From CATQHS01 sp963422655 (GTDB lineage: Bacteria > Actinomycetota > Acidimicrobiia > Acidimicrobiales > Aldehydirespiratoraceae), in NCBI GenBank assembly GCA_963422655.1, contig OY730440.1, forward strand, positions 2,356,001 through 2,420,000: 64,000 nt of DNA. The letters are read 5' to 3'. Position numbers and translations under genes: made by a program. Within the stretch, counting starts at the first letter, position 1. Each line of letters opens with the position of its first letter. This document shows, piece after piece, positions 1-7,794 of the stretch. A model generated the notes under the pieces. That model was not told the origin of the DNA. It searched no databases and worked only from the letters and a program-made list of their open reading frames with translations.

Positions 1-830
1 TTGCGGCGACGTCAAGGTGGTACTGAAACCCGTTGTGCACCGAGGACTTGCCTACGATTGACATCATGTCTCGACCTGCCGCCAGTGCAGGCGTCCAGCC
101 CGTGCACCGCGAGCCCGAAGTTGTCGATGTTGTCAAGGCTGACCGTCACACAGCCGGCGATGTCGGCGTCGCAACAACAAAGCACCACGGTGCCCTCAAC
201 CACCTGCTCCATCGACTCGATCTGATCGGGGCGACGTGAACGCCCTACGAGCACGTCGGCCCCTTCGGAGAGCACCGCGGCGCTCGGCTCAACGGTGTTC
301 ACTCGAATGCCGCTCCCGTAGAACTCGGCTCCGAGAACGTTGGAGATGCGATCCAGCGCTGCCTTTGATGCGCCATAGACGGTCAGCGCCGAGCCTTGGG
401 AACCTATGTCGAACGGTTGCCCCACCCAGGGTCGGGTACTGGCGCTCGACAGGTTCACGATCCAACACTCACCCGCCTTTCTGCCTTGCCGGTACTACGT
501 CCTGGGCCAAGTCGAGCGTTGCGTGAACGTTGGCTTCGAACACGATAGGCGCCGCTTCAACGGGTAGTCCGCAAGCGGATGATACATCCCACCGCGTTGT
601 TCACCAGGATCTTGACGTGTTCACCAGGATCTTGACGTGGCCTCCAAGCGCCTCGACCCGCCTCAGCCACGTGCGGGCTCGGTCATCGGAGGCGGCCGCA
701 TCAGCCACGATGATCGCTGCCGTCCCGCCGTAGCCCTCGAGTGCTCCATGGTCTGCTCCAAAGACCCCGCAAGATGATCGTGCTGCGCGAGGGTCCGAGC
801 GACAATCGAGACGTCAGCGCTCTCCACCGC
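1..830 (-). pseudogene. Short-chain dehydrogenase/reductase relic
   Basis: The minus strand carries pieces of an SDR in different frames. The best piece (about 12-458) has the catalytic YxxxK signature as YGASKAALDRISN, followed by a GSGIRVNTVEPS stretch typical of SDRs just after the active site. Upstream, in other frames, are VSIVARTLAQHD (end of the first Rossmann strand region) and GGHVKILVN (the NNAG strand region). A 20-nt tandem duplication at 600-639 breaks the frame inside that region, and in-frame stops lie near 480 and 560. The glycine-rich N-terminal nucleotide loop cannot be found. The gene may also run off the window's left edge. It is certainly broken, so it is not a working enzyme; its former substrate cannot be inferred. 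Confidence 0.75.
600..639. repeat. 20-nt perfect tandem duplication
   Basis: The unit ttcaccaggatcttgacgtg occurs twice head to tail inside the SDR relic. Twenty is not a multiple of three, so this event alone shifts the reading frame. Confidence 0.95.
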
Positions 831-870
831 CAGACGGCTCCGTCATCCCGCGCCTTTATGCATCTGAGAC

Positions 871-893
871 CATGCTTGTATATTGCAAGCATG
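871..893 (+). promoter_or_regulatory. vapB operator with leaderless promoter
   Basis: CATGCTTG (871-878) and CAAGCATG (886-893) form a perfect 8-bp inverted repeat with a 7-nt spacer, and the right arm contains the ATG of the antitoxin. The spacer holds TATATT (879-884), a good -10 box ending 6 nt before the start codon, so the mRNA probably begins at or next to ATG. The palindrome fits autorepression by the VapBC complex. Confidence 0.6.
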
Positions 894-1121
894 ACGAACG
901 TGTTGGTACGCAACCTTCCCGAAGATGTCCACCGGACGCTCACTGAACGGGCTCGTATGGCAGGTGCCTCCCTGCAGAGCTATCTGAGCACCGAGCTAAC
1001 CCGGCTAGCCCGCACCCCGAGCTTGGATGAGATCATTACCCGGATCGAACAACGCTCGGGCGGAAATGTCAGACTTGAACAGGCCGTAATAGACCTCGAA
1101 CAGGAGCGGAGCCGGCGCTGA
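891..1121 (+). CDS. Antitoxin, FitA/VapB-like ribbon-helix-helix
   Basis: A 76-residue protein. Its N-terminus (MTNVLVRNLPEDVHRTLTE) has the beta strand and first helix of ribbon-helix-helix antitoxins of the FitA/VapB type, followed by RARMAGASLQSYLSTEL for the second helix and a toxin-binding tail rich in Arg/Glu. The antitoxin would bind the paired PIN toxin and repress its own promoter. ATG at 891 is chosen because it lies 6 nt after a -10 box and within the palindromic operator. The stop overlaps the start of the PIN gene (1118), the usual coupling in these operons. The antitoxin reads intact although the toxin is frameshifted. Confidence 0.8.
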   Translation: MTNVLVRNLPEDVHRTLTERARMAGASLQSYLSTELTRLARTPSLDEIITRIEQRSGGNVRLEQAVIDLEQERSRR

Positions 1122-1544
1122 TCGTCGTTGACGCTTCTGTGCTAGCGGTCTTCGTTGTCGGTGACGGACCCGACGGCATTCACGCCCGCACCGTTGTAGC
1201 CAAAGCTGGTGAAGCCGCCATACCCGATCTGGCCGACGTGGAGACCACAGCAGTGCTACGCAAGCGCTGGATCGACAAGACCATCACGGCGCGCCGGTTC
1301 GCGGCCGCGATCGATGACCTTGCTGAGCTTCCGTTCCGGCGCTACCCGACGCTGCCGTTGTTGCGACGCGCCTATGATCTGCGAGTATGATCTGCGAGCC
1401 AACATCACCGCTTACGACGCCGTCTACGTTGCTCTAGCCGAAGCGCTCAACTGCGTGCTGATAACCGCCGATGCCAGACTGGCCCGCACCTCAGGTCCGC
1501 GTTGCGACATCCGAATACTGAATTCGCCGGTCATTTCTGGGTAA
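1118..1544 (+). pseudogene. VapC PIN-domain toxin, frameshifted
   Basis: The protein would be a PIN ribonuclease that cuts RNA. It starts at a CTG overlapping the antitoxin stop and reads (L)IVVDASVLAVFVV with the first catalytic Asp, DLADVETTAVLRKR with the conserved Glu, and in another frame ITAYDAVYVALAEAL and LITADARLA with the last acidic residues. The frames change exactly at a 13-nt perfect tandem duplication (1373-1398). Removing one copy restores an open frame of about 137 residues, normal for VapC. The non-standard CTG start may be a second lesion. The toxin is therefore inactive unless the duplication reverts. Confidence 0.85.
1373..1398. repeat. 13-nt tandem duplication that frameshifts vapC
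   Basis: The unit tatgatctgcgag occurs twice without spacer. Deleting one unit joins RAYDLR directly to ANITAYDAVYVALAE, giving the standard VapC sequence. Confidence 0.95.
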
Positions 1545-1589
1545 CGACCGCAACATTGTCACTGGCGGATGGGGATGGCCGATGCATTG

Positions 1590-1726
1590 TCAGATCGGTG
1601 GACTGTGCGGGCGACCGAAGTCATAGGCATCGGGCCAGCCGCGGTCGCCGAGGCTGGCCTCCTGAGCGGCGATGATCTCGGGGAGGTCCGCGGGCTGCCA
1701 CCCCTTCAGGAGGGCTTCGCCTACCA
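1590..1726 (-). other. Unidentified coding-like fragment
   Basis: Between the toxin and the IS3 remnant the minus strand reads EALLKGWQPADLPEIIAAQE followed by more open frame to a stop near 1590. The composition looks protein-coding, but there is no start and I do not recognise a family. It is probably a scrap of a gene cut by the neighbouring insertion sequence. Confidence 0.2.
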
Positions 1727-2005
1727 CATGCGATCCGACCTCGTCGTCAACGCCGTCGACATGGCTATATCGCTACGTCGACCGTTGCCCGGGGTGATCT
1801 ATCACAGCGACCAGGCAAGCCAATACGGTGCACGAGATTTCGAGCGTCGATGCCGCCGCGCAGGAATCACGATCTCGATGGGATCGGTTGGGGATTGCTA
1901 CGACAATTTGATGGCCGAGTCGTTCTTCGCGACCCTCGAGTGCGACTCCTCAACCAGCACCGGTTTCGCAACACCAGATTTCTTGAGTTGCCGCGGCCGG
2001 TGTCA
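1727..2005 (+). mobile_element. IS3-family transposase (OrfB) remnant
   Basis: The plus strand encodes RSDLVVNAVDMAISLRRP, then YHSDQASQYGARDFERRC, then GSVGDCYDNLMAESFFATLE. This is the integrase core (DDE) of IS3-type OrfB, with the second Asp in HSD and the Glu in AESFF. After that the frame shifts: the expected continuation LLNQHRFRNTRFLE is found in the next frame, then homology ends. The N-terminal half, OrfA and terminal inverted repeats are not visible. It is a dead fragment, not a mobile element. Confidence 0.8.
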
Positions 2006-2038
2006 TGTCCTGCGATGCTCGTCGTATAGGTCGTTAGG

Positions 2039-2314
2039 TCAGTACCGGACTGGTTTGATGTTGTCCGCTAGGACGAGTTCGGTCTTGATGGTGTCGTGAC
2101 CGGCGCTCACCTCGAATAGGGCCAGCATGGTGTGGCCATCGTCGGCTGAGATCTGGAGCGGTCCGCCTTCAAATCCGTTGGCCCAGAAATCAAACTGCTG
2201 GACGGGTTCAAAGCCTAGATGTTTGGCGTACCACCTGGCGGCTGCAGCCCGGTCCGGCACGCGGATGTGCACATGGTCAAGCCGACCCATGCGGAATCGA
2301 AGGCGGTCCATCAT
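2039..2314 (-). CDS. VOC-family (glyoxalase/dioxygenase fold) protein, truncated
   Basis: The protein begins GRLDHVHIRVPDRAAAARWY and continues HLGFEPVQQFDFW, the first beta-alpha-beta-beta-beta module of vicinal oxygen chelate proteins; the metal-ligand His is in DHVHI. VOC proteins usually have about 120-140 residues and two such modules. This one stops at about 90, and its tail (TIKTELVLADNIKPVRY) does not resemble a second module, so it is probably C-terminally truncated next to the IS3 remnant. ATG at 2314 lies 5 nt after GGAGG (2320-2324); ATG 2311 is also possible. It overlaps the end of the truncated YCII gene; VOC and YCII genes are often neighbours. Confidence 0.6.
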   Translation of the reverse strand: MMDRLRFRMGRLDHVHIRVPDRAAAARWYAKHLGFEPVQQFDFWANGFEGGPLQISADDGHTMLALFEVSAGHDTIKTELVLADNIKPVRY

Positions 2315-2441
2315 CACGACCTCCTATCTCAAGGTTGGCGTTGAACTGGCCAATCTGGGCTATTTGGCGTTGGGCGTCGTCGGAGGAGAAGTAGTGCTCG
2401 TATTCATGTTCGTGCCACACCGACAGCAAATACTGAGCCAT
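2277..2441 (-). pseudogene. YCII-domain protein, N-terminal fragment
   Basis: A 54-residue frame starts MAQYLLSVWHEHEYEH, followed by SSDDAQRQIAQIGQFNANLE. This matches the first strand and helix of YCII/DGPF-type small proteins (normally about 95-140 residues), with a good ribosome site (GGGAGG) before the ATG. After about residue 40 the sequence (GGRDDGPPSIPHGSA) is unrelated and merely reads through the start of the VOC gene. The gene has therefore lost its C-terminal half. The family often accompanies sigma factors or VOC proteins; its function is uncertain. Confidence 0.5.
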
Positions 2442-2939
2442 GGGTGTTCCTCCCTGAGGATTCTCTTTCTCGGAACTCGCTCTCTATCTAGCAGCAAAAT
2501 CAGAGTGAGCTTGTCTTTGAAGACTCAATGTAATTCTTTCGGCTAGTGAGTTGAGGTCGGCTGCGATGTCCTTGCGGACCTGGTCAAGATAGTCAGATGC
2601 ATTCATCGGTATTCTCAGTGTTTAGGGTGTGTTCACCTATATGTCCGCCTAATCGGCTGAATCGAAACTGGAATCTCCAGAAATCGCGACCTGCCACGGT
2701 CAAGAGCTGTGAACAGCACCGGTGATATCGCGGATCGATTCCTGGGAATCCCTCTGCAACTCCGTGGTCTTCCACGAACTACAGATGTGACATTTACGAT
2801 ACCACGAACTTTCGAATAAACGCACTCTTTCGATTGTTTCGATCAGGGCTAGGGTTGGCCAGGAATGAGACTGATGGATATCCGAGCTACCAGCTGGCTC
2901 GTGCTACGAAGACAGATTGACTACTAGGGAGACGACGAG
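2442..2939. other. Gene-poor stretch, lower GC
   Basis: No recognisable gene lies here. A minus-strand frame of 40 residues (2484-2606, beginning MNASDYLDQVRKDIAADLNS) has coding-like composition but no ribosome site and no family match. The base composition around 2600-2850 is clearly less GC-rich than the flanks, as expected for old inserted or decayed DNA. AGGGAG at 2926-2931 is the ribosome site for the next gene. Confidence 0.4.
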
Positions 2940-3413
2940 ATGGCATCGACAGCGTTGCTCGACCACCAAATGAGTGTCCCCGATCAGGATGCTGTTGCGC
3001 AGGCTGCCGAAGCGGTCACGACCCTGGACCGGTTCCTTCGCGACCGCCCCGGCACTGCCGGTGCAACCGTGCGCCTGCGTGCAGACGACACCGACGCGAC
3101 ACTGGAGATCCCTGGCGAGGCATTGCGGCTGCTCGTTGATGTGCTAGCCCAGCTCGCCGATGGCAACGCCGTAACCGTTGCGCCAGTCTACGCCGAGCTC
3201 ACAACCCAGCAAGCGGCGGACCTCCTGAACGTCTCCCGGCCCTACCTCGTGAAACTGCTTGAGGAAGAGAAGATCCCTCATCGACGGGTCGGCAATCGCC
3301 GCCGCGTACTCCTAACCGACCTGATGGCGTACAAGCGCCTCGATGACGTCGACCGTCATGCGGTGGCGAGCAACCTCACCGCCGAAGCCCAACGCCTCGG
3401 CCTTGAGTACTAG
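2940..3413 (+). CDS. HTH (excisionase-like) antitoxin of a PIN-toxin pair
   Basis: A 157-residue protein with a C-terminal winged/MerR-like helix-turn-helix: TTQQAADLLNVSRPYLVKLL, then PHRRVGNRRRVLLTDLMAY, at about residues 90-135. This excisionase-type fold binds DNA and here acts as the antitoxin and autorepressor for the PIN gene 12 nt downstream. The N-terminal half is acidic and probably contacts the toxin. It has a close relative in the window (7360-7794), with the same order and the same C-terminal motif ending in GLEY/GLYN. The pair is known as a type II toxin-antitoxin architecture; the toxin-binding role of the N-terminus is inference. ATG at 2940 follows AGGGAG by 8 nt. Confidence 0.75.
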   Translation: MASTALLDHQMSVPDQDAVAQAAEAVTTLDRFLRDRPGTAGATVRLRADDTDATLEIPGEALRLLVDVLAQLADGNAVTVAPVYAELTTQQAADLLNVSRPYLVKLLEEEKIPHRRVGNRRRVLLTDLMAYKRLDDVDRHAVASNLTAEAQRLGLEY

Positions 3414-3425
3414 AGCTCGAAACTG

Positions 3426-3980
3426 ATGGCCTTCACGGCCACCTACGACGCCTGTGTCCTGCACCCCGCTGGGCTACGAGACCTGCTCGTCCGACTCGGG
3501 ATGACCGGACTCTTCCTAGCAGTATGGTCGGACGAGATTCTTGACGAGATGGTCGAATCGATCCTTCGGCGCCATAACAACCTCACCAAGGAGCAACTCG
3601 ACCGAACCCGGGAGTTGATGTGCAACGCTGTGCCCGACTGTCTGGTTACCGGCCACGGCAAGCTGATCAAGGGCCTTGATCTCCCTGATCCCGACGATCG
3701 CCACGTCCTAGCCGCAGCCATCCGCTCGGGATCCCAGATCGTCGTCACCGAGAACATCAAAGACTTTCCAGCCGCAACACTTGAGCCATACGGCATTGAG
3801 GCACAGCGCCCCGACATCTTCATCCTGCGCCTAATCGATCTGTCGCCCACTGCGGTGGCATCAGTCATCAAGCGCCAGGCCGCGGATCTCGTCAACCCAC
3901 CCATGACGGTGTCCGAGCTCCTTGACCGCTTGGCCTCCTCCGGACTGCCGCGTTCAGTGGCGGCCCTTCGCCATCTGTAG
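3426..3980 (+). CDS. PIN-domain toxin (intact)
   Basis: A 184-residue PIN-fold ribonuclease. The first catalytic Asp is in TYDACVLHPAGLRDLLVRL, the central acidic group is in WSDEILDEMVESI, and the late motif is LPDPDDRHVLAAAIRSG followed by IVVTENIKDFP. Family members of about 180 residues carry an extra C-terminal helical region, present here (NPPMTVSELLDRLASSGLP). It would cleave RNA when the upstream HTH antitoxin is lost. Of the five toxin genes in the window it is one of two that read intact, the other being the VapC at 13352. A strong GC hairpin follows at 4013. Confidence 0.8.
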   Translation: MAFTATYDACVLHPAGLRDLLVRLGMTGLFLAVWSDEILDEMVESILRRHNNLTKEQLDRTRELMCNAVPDCLVTGHGKLIKGLDLPDPDDRHVLAAAIRSGSQIVVTENIKDFPAATLEPYGIEAQRPDIFILRLIDLSPTAVASVIKRQAADLVNPPMTVSELLDRLASSGLPRSVAALRHL

Positions 3981-4012
3981 ACATCGTTGCCGTTCACTTC
4001 GAACCAAGGAGT

Positions 4013-4042
4013 CGATCCCCCCCCGGGCCGGGGGGGGGGATC
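4013..4042 (+). terminator. GC-rich hairpin after the toxin-antitoxin pair
   Basis: A perfect 12-bp stem (cgatcccccccc with ggggggggatcg) encloses a 6-nt loop, 32 nt after the PIN stop codon. There is no U-run of length, only ccttatct. It probably ends or stabilises the toxin-antitoxin transcript; the C8/G9 runs make it prone to slippage. Confidence 0.55.
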
Positions 4043-4309
4043 GCCTTATCTAGATCCTGCCCACCATCGACACTGACAGCCGGACACCGAGATCTCGTCC
4101 TCCTTGCTGATCGGCTGGCCAAGGCGCGTTCCGATGCTCCGAACTGGCGGGTATGCGGCGAGCACACCTCCGGCTCGACCGATCCAGGCCTCGCCATCGC
4201 CCTTTGGGCTCCAAAGGAACTCGCAACGACACGCCGTGTGGTCGCCATCCGGCGCCAACCAACCTCGCGGTGGGACCCCCTTGATGCTCTTCGTAGAGGG
4301 GGGTCGGGA
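4043..4309. other. No assignable gene
   Basis: The plus strand has a short open stretch reading LADRLAKARSDAPNWRVCGE and on to about 4320, with protein-like composition but neither start codon nor family match. It is probably a fragment. I see no RNA gene or repeat here apart from the hairpin at its left edge. Confidence 0.3.
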
Positions 4310-5824
4310 TCAAGGATGGCGGACTAGTTGTGAGCTTTCAGGGGCCAGTGGCACCGTCACCACCGACCCAGCTGCGCTCGGGCCGACGACCACATCAAGC
4401 GGGATCCCAATCGATAACAGCAGCGACACCTCAGCGTGGTCGCCCACTCGGATAGTTCCGGCCGACCCGGCCTCGGTCTGCACGTGGATGGGGGCAGGGT
4501 CAGGACTGCCCGGCTCCGGTTCCAGCGATGCCACGGTCTCCTGATCAAGCTCAAGTGCGGCGGCGACACCACCAGCTGGAGGGCCTCACCCTTAAGGATC
4601 GAACTCACGACCTGCGCTCCCGGCGGTCGAGCGAATGCCAGGAGGTCGGCGACTTCGGTGGGTGAACTCGGCTAGGGCCTCCGATCGGTAGTTCTCATCA
4701 CTGATGGCGGTGAGGTGGGTATCGGCGAGGTCCTGGATCTCGACCCCCGCGACCCAGTCGAGCAGCAGTGCCTTCAGGTCGACCTCCACCAGCGCGTCTT
4801 TGCGGACATTGCGGTGTGGCTTGAAGCCCTGCCGGTCGTTCTCGGCCAATCCCAGAAGCGTTGTCAGGTTTTCCTGGTCGAGCACGTAGTAAATAACGTC
4901 GCCGAGGTCGTCAACGTTGAAGGTCGGTTCGCTCAGGATGCAGGCAATGAGTTGAGCGGCCACGCCGTTGAGGGTCTGTGACGTCGGCAACGAAGTGCCA
5001 GCCCCCGGGCCCAGCGGGCCCGCTTCGGGCGTAGGTGGCGCCGGAAGGCCTCCAGGGCCGATTCGGCTGCGCTCAGGATCGACTGCCGATGGCCGGGGCT
5101 GAGTTGATGCCAGCCGAGGGTCGACTCGATGACGGCCACGACCTCGTCGGCGTCGCCGTCGGCTTGGGCTTGGGCTTGGTTAAGGTCCTCGATCGCTTGA
5201 GCGATGAACCAGACGAAGCTCAAGAACCCGTCGGCGATCGCTCCGTAGTGGCGGAAGATGGCGTCGTTTGCGGTACGGGCCAGGATTTCGAAGGACTCAA
5301 GCCCATCGAGGGCTTCAGCGGAGGTCAGGTTAGATCTGATGTTGAGGTCGTCGCCCGTGCGGTGTAGGGGTTCGAACATGGAGGATGAGTAGTCCGCAGC
5401 CTGTTCGGTGAGGATCATCCACCCTTCGGTCTCCCGCCCGGCTCGCCCCGCCCGGCCGACGGCGTTGAGCAAGCCGGGGGCGTCGATGATCTCGACCGTG
5501 GTGCCATCGGGTCCGGGGTAGCCCCGACGGCCAACGATGACGGTCTTGAACGGGAGATTGACCCCCTCAATCAATGTGGATGTGGCGACGAGGACGCCGA
5601 TCTGGCCCGCCCTGACGGCCTTTTCGATCTCCGCCTGGATGTCGACGGGGAGCGCCGCGTGATGGAATGCGATCCCTTTGTGGACGATCTGAGACAGGGG
5701 ATGGGCTTCGGACAGCCGGGCCTTGGTGATCTCGACGAGGGCGGTGGCTGCACTCGCGTCCTCGTTGTCGATGGATGCTGCTACTTCGAGGACGAGGCGC
5801 TGGGCCTCGAGGCGGGAATGCTGT
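4310..5824 (-). pseudogene. DEAD/DEAH-type helicase, C-terminal half, frameshifted
   Basis: On the minus strand the first open part reads KGIAFHHAALPVDIQAEIEK, then GVLVATSTLIEGVNLP and NAVGRAGRAGRETEGW. These are helicase motifs IV, V and VI of superfamily 2 RNA/DNA helicases of the Ski2/Brr2 or defence-associated type. Walker A and DEAH motifs are absent, because the gene is cut at about 5824 by the A/T-rich cassette; an in-frame TGA follows at once. Downstream the gene continues through at least three frames (breaks near 4990, 4630 and 4560), with pieces such as SQTLNGVAAQLIACILSEP and a C-terminal domain ending LAPESSQLVRHP. It cannot encode an active helicase. Large helicases of this kind occur in defence islands, but the original system is unknown. 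Confidence 0.8.
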
Positions 5825-5848
5825 CACGTTTTGCGAAACGAAAACGTG
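5825..5848. repeat. Perfect inverted repeat at the cassette junction
   Basis: CACGTTTT (5825-5832) and AAAACGTG (5841-5848) flank GCGAAACG. The helicase reading frame is lost exactly at its left edge, and A/T-rich DNA begins to its right. It could be an insertion end, a recombination site or an operator. Confidence 0.7.
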
Positions 5849-5878
5849 CCGACCAGGACTTTACCGGGAAAAGTGCCA

Positions 5879-5923
5879 CCACTACCGCTAGTGGCTTTGG
5901 CCTAACACGCTGTGCGCTACAAT
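5879..5923 (+). promoter_or_regulatory. Promoter region of the A/T-rich orphan gene
   Basis: TACAAT (5918-5923) is a near-consensus -10 box, with a weak TTGGCC about 15 nt upstream. An inverted repeat CCACTA-ccgc-TAGTGG (5879-5894) lies just before it and could bind a regulator. Confidence 0.5.
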
Positions 5924-5970
5924 TTCAGCAAGTGGACAACATCAACCACATAGAAAGGAACTACACAACA

Positions 5971-6306
5971 ATGCAAGAATACCAAATATGCCATATACAT
6001 ACACATCACGAAAATGGCAAAATAGAAGTGATCACTGGCAAAATGAGATACAGTGACAGATGGACAACCGAAACAGACATACTAAATTTTCTGAAACACG
6101 TCGGCATAGAATGTACTGAAGAAGATTTAGAAGATTGTATGGCACATCTATATGGTGCAGAACCAACTACTAGAAAATCCTTTGGTGTCGAAGGAAAAGG
6201 ATACCCTGTATTCATAAACGATACGCAACTGGTAATTGCTACTAATCAACCTATTGAAAAATGGACACTGGTACCATACAAAGAAGTCGAAACAACAATA
6301 CGATAA
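5971..6306 (+). CDS. A/T-rich orphan protein, unknown function
   Basis: A 111-residue soluble, acidic protein (MQEYQICHIHTHHENGKIEV at the start, EKWTLVPYKEVETTIR at the end) that I do not recognise. It has no signal peptide or membrane segment. Two Cys residues (IECTEEDLEDCMAHLY) and an HIHTHH cluster could bind metal, but this is a guess. ATG at 5971 follows AGAAAGGA (5952-5959) by 11 nt and lies downstream of a good -10 box. About 35% GC was counted over the first 120 nt, against roughly 65% in neighbours, and AGA and ATA codons are used freely, so the gene came from a very different genome, perhaps a phage or low-GC host. The reading frame is clean while all its left neighbours are broken, which suggests recent arrival or continued selection. 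Confidence 0.65.
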   Translation: MQEYQICHIHTHHENGKIEVITGKMRYSDRWTTETDILNFLKHVGIECTEEDLEDCMAHLYGAEPTTRKSFGVEGKGYPVFINDTQLVIATNQPIEKWTLVPYKEVETTIR

Positions 6307-6398
6307 CATTTGCCACACTTGATACGGGTTCACTAGCAAACAGGTTCACTGGTTGAGCGGACTAGTACCGGTTCAACCACTATTCAACACAACAGACA

Positions 6399-6438
6399 AA
6401 CACCAGGTAGCAGACACAAACCAGCTACATGGTGTTTT
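6399..6438 (+). terminator. Rho-independent terminator after the orphan gene
   Basis: aacaccaggtagc (6399-6411) pairs with gctacatggtgtt (6424-6436) with one mismatch, and the stem runs into a tttt tract. It lies about 90 nt after the orphan gene's stop and belongs to the same A/T-rich segment. Confidence 0.65.
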
Positions 6439-6514
6439 CTATCTCCTACCAGGTAGCAGGCCACCACAAGCGCAACCAGGCCCGTCACTGAACGAAGCTA
6501 CCTGCAGTTGATTA

Positions 6515-6550
6515 GCCCCAGGTTGATCCACGGTCGATCCCTGGGGCCTT
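6515..6550 (+). terminator. Hairpin near the right end of the cassette
   Basis: gccccagg (6515-6522) and cctggggc (6540-6547) form an 8-bp stem followed by cttct. Nearby, gcagttgattag and gcagtcgattag (about 6505 and 6572) are imperfect direct repeats. The 6307-6605 stretch contains no gene. Confidence 0.4.
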
Positions 6551-6605
6551 CTACGTCGCCGTAGCTACAGGCAGTCGATTAGTCGCCGGACACCAGAAGC
6601 GCTAA

Positions 6606-6855
6606 CACTCGTTGGGCCTAGTGCAACCCTAGAACGTGCCAGTGACAATGGCCTCAAGGGTGGGCTGCTACCGGCGTCGCACGCCGTCACACCCCGTGCG
6701 CCCGCCAATGCCGTGCCATTTTCTGGCATCGGGCAAGAAACCAAGAGAGGCCTCGCCTAGCGAGACCTCTCGGGATCCCCTTGTTGCCAAGGGTTTCGTT
6801 TGGTGGCGGGTGCAGGATTCTAGCCTGCGACCTTCGGGTTATGCGCCCTACGAGC
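6606..6855. repeat. Left copy of the tRNA-fMet direct repeat (att-like)
   Basis: This segment matches 17498-17736: the same leader (cactcgttgggcctagtg), the same GAGAGG-type terminator hairpin, and the 3' half of tRNA-fMet up to just past the anticodon. It carries several substitutions and small indels, and the 5' half of the tRNA is missing, so it is not a tRNA gene. A tRNA 3' half repeated at both ends of an island is the classic footprint of integrase-mediated insertion. An alternative is an old tandem tRNA copy that decayed. Confidence 0.7.
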
Positions 6856-7076
6856 CCGCTGCCCGTAGCCACGCAAATTGGGGGTTTGCTCAGCACTGGC
6901 GGAGTTTTCGACGGCCCGCTCATCCCCGTTGCTCCCCCTTATTTACCGATGTGCTGTTGCAATCTATGTTGCATCTCGCAACCGGAGACCCTGGGCGTCG
7001 CACCCCTGTCAGGTGACCACGTAGCGTGGTCCTTCCCATCTGCGGGCTTGTAGTCAGTCGAAGGCACGTCCCGGTC

Positions 7077-7344
7077 CTACGTCCGAACCGACGCTGCGAA
7101 CATCGGGAGCTGGCCCTCGAGCCGGTCGATGAGCTGACCCGTGTCCACCGGCGGGTTCCGCCGACGGCCGGCGATCTCAGCCAACGCCTCACGCACGCCA
7201 GCTACATCTGAGGTTGCCACTCGGGTGAGGAACTCATCGGGGTTGAGCGGTTCAACGCCGTACTTCGCGCACGCGGAAGCAGAGCAGATCGGTGACCTCG
7301 ATCCCGTACAACACGTCGGCATCGAGCACTGCAACCGGCGGGGC
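7077..7344 (-). pseudogene. PIN toxin with internal deletion
   Basis: Just after the antitoxin stop the frame reads VAVLDADVLYGIEVTDLLC, the N-terminal catalytic Asp region of the same PIN family as 3426-3980, and ends within about 10 more codons. In a second frame the C-terminus follows: KYGVEPLNPDEFLTRV, then NPPVDTGQLIDRLEGQLP, aligning with YGIEAQRPDIFILRL and NPPMTVSELLDRLASSGLP of the intact toxin. The middle (about 100 residues, with the remaining active-site acids) is gone and the junction is out of frame. The toxin is dead while its antitoxin is intact. Confidence 0.8.
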
Positions 7345-7359
7345 CGTGCGTTGTCGTGT

Positions 7360-7794
7360 TCAGTTGTAGAGGCCGAGTTCTTCGGCTTGGCGAGTCAACT
7401 CATCAAGAGCGTGCCTCGACTGTTCGTCTTGGAGGTCGCGATACTCGAGCACGTCCGCAAGCCGGATTCGTCGGTGCGTGCCAACAAGACGGTGAGGCAT
7501 CGCTGCGGCCTCGAGGAGCTTGATCACATGAGGCCGACTCACCCCAAGTAGCTGTGCTGCCTCAGCAGTAGTCAGCTCGGCTTGTATTGATGCGACCGAC
7601 ACCCCGTTTCCGGCCTTGAGATGCTCAACGATCGTCCTGAGCGCCTCAGCGAGCTCCGCGGGCACCTCAACCGAGGCACCATCGGACCCAACGATCTGCG
7701 CGGCTGGCTCGCTCGATCGCGTCAACGCAGCTTTGATCAACGCCAACTCGCGCTCGTTGACACTGCCAGGCCTGATCTCGGTGCTCATTCCCAT
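7360..7794 (-). CDS. HTH (excisionase-like) antitoxin, paralogue of 2940-3413
   Basis: A 144-residue protein with the C-terminal helix-turn-helix TTAEAAQLLGVSRPHVIKLL, then PHRLVGTHRRIRLADVLEY and the tail LTRQAEELGLYN, colinear with the antitoxin at 2940-3413. It should bind its own promoter. Its partner toxin is deleted, so it can now only act as a free antitoxin or repressor, possibly against the related intact toxin at 3426. Two ATGs (7794, 7788) are possible. TACGGT sits 6 nt before the first, a leaderless-promoter arrangement, which favours 7794. Confidence 0.7.
   Translation of the reverse strand: MGMSTEIRPGSVNERELALIKAALTRSSEPAAQIVGSDGASVEVPAELAEALRTIVEHLKAGNGVSVASIQAELTTAEAAQLLGVSRPHVIKLLEAAAMPHRLVGTHRRIRLADVLEYRDLQDEQSRHALDELTRQAEELGLYN

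Noticed and set aside
4017..4038. C8/G9 runs as a possible assembly error
   Set aside because: They form a perfect 12-bp stem just after a gene end, which is better explained as a terminator hairpin, though run length may be misread.
6806..6880. Possible second tRNA-Met gene
   Set aside because: Only the 3' half resembles tRNA-fMet, with substitutions in the T-arm and anticodon region and no 5' half to form the acceptor stem.
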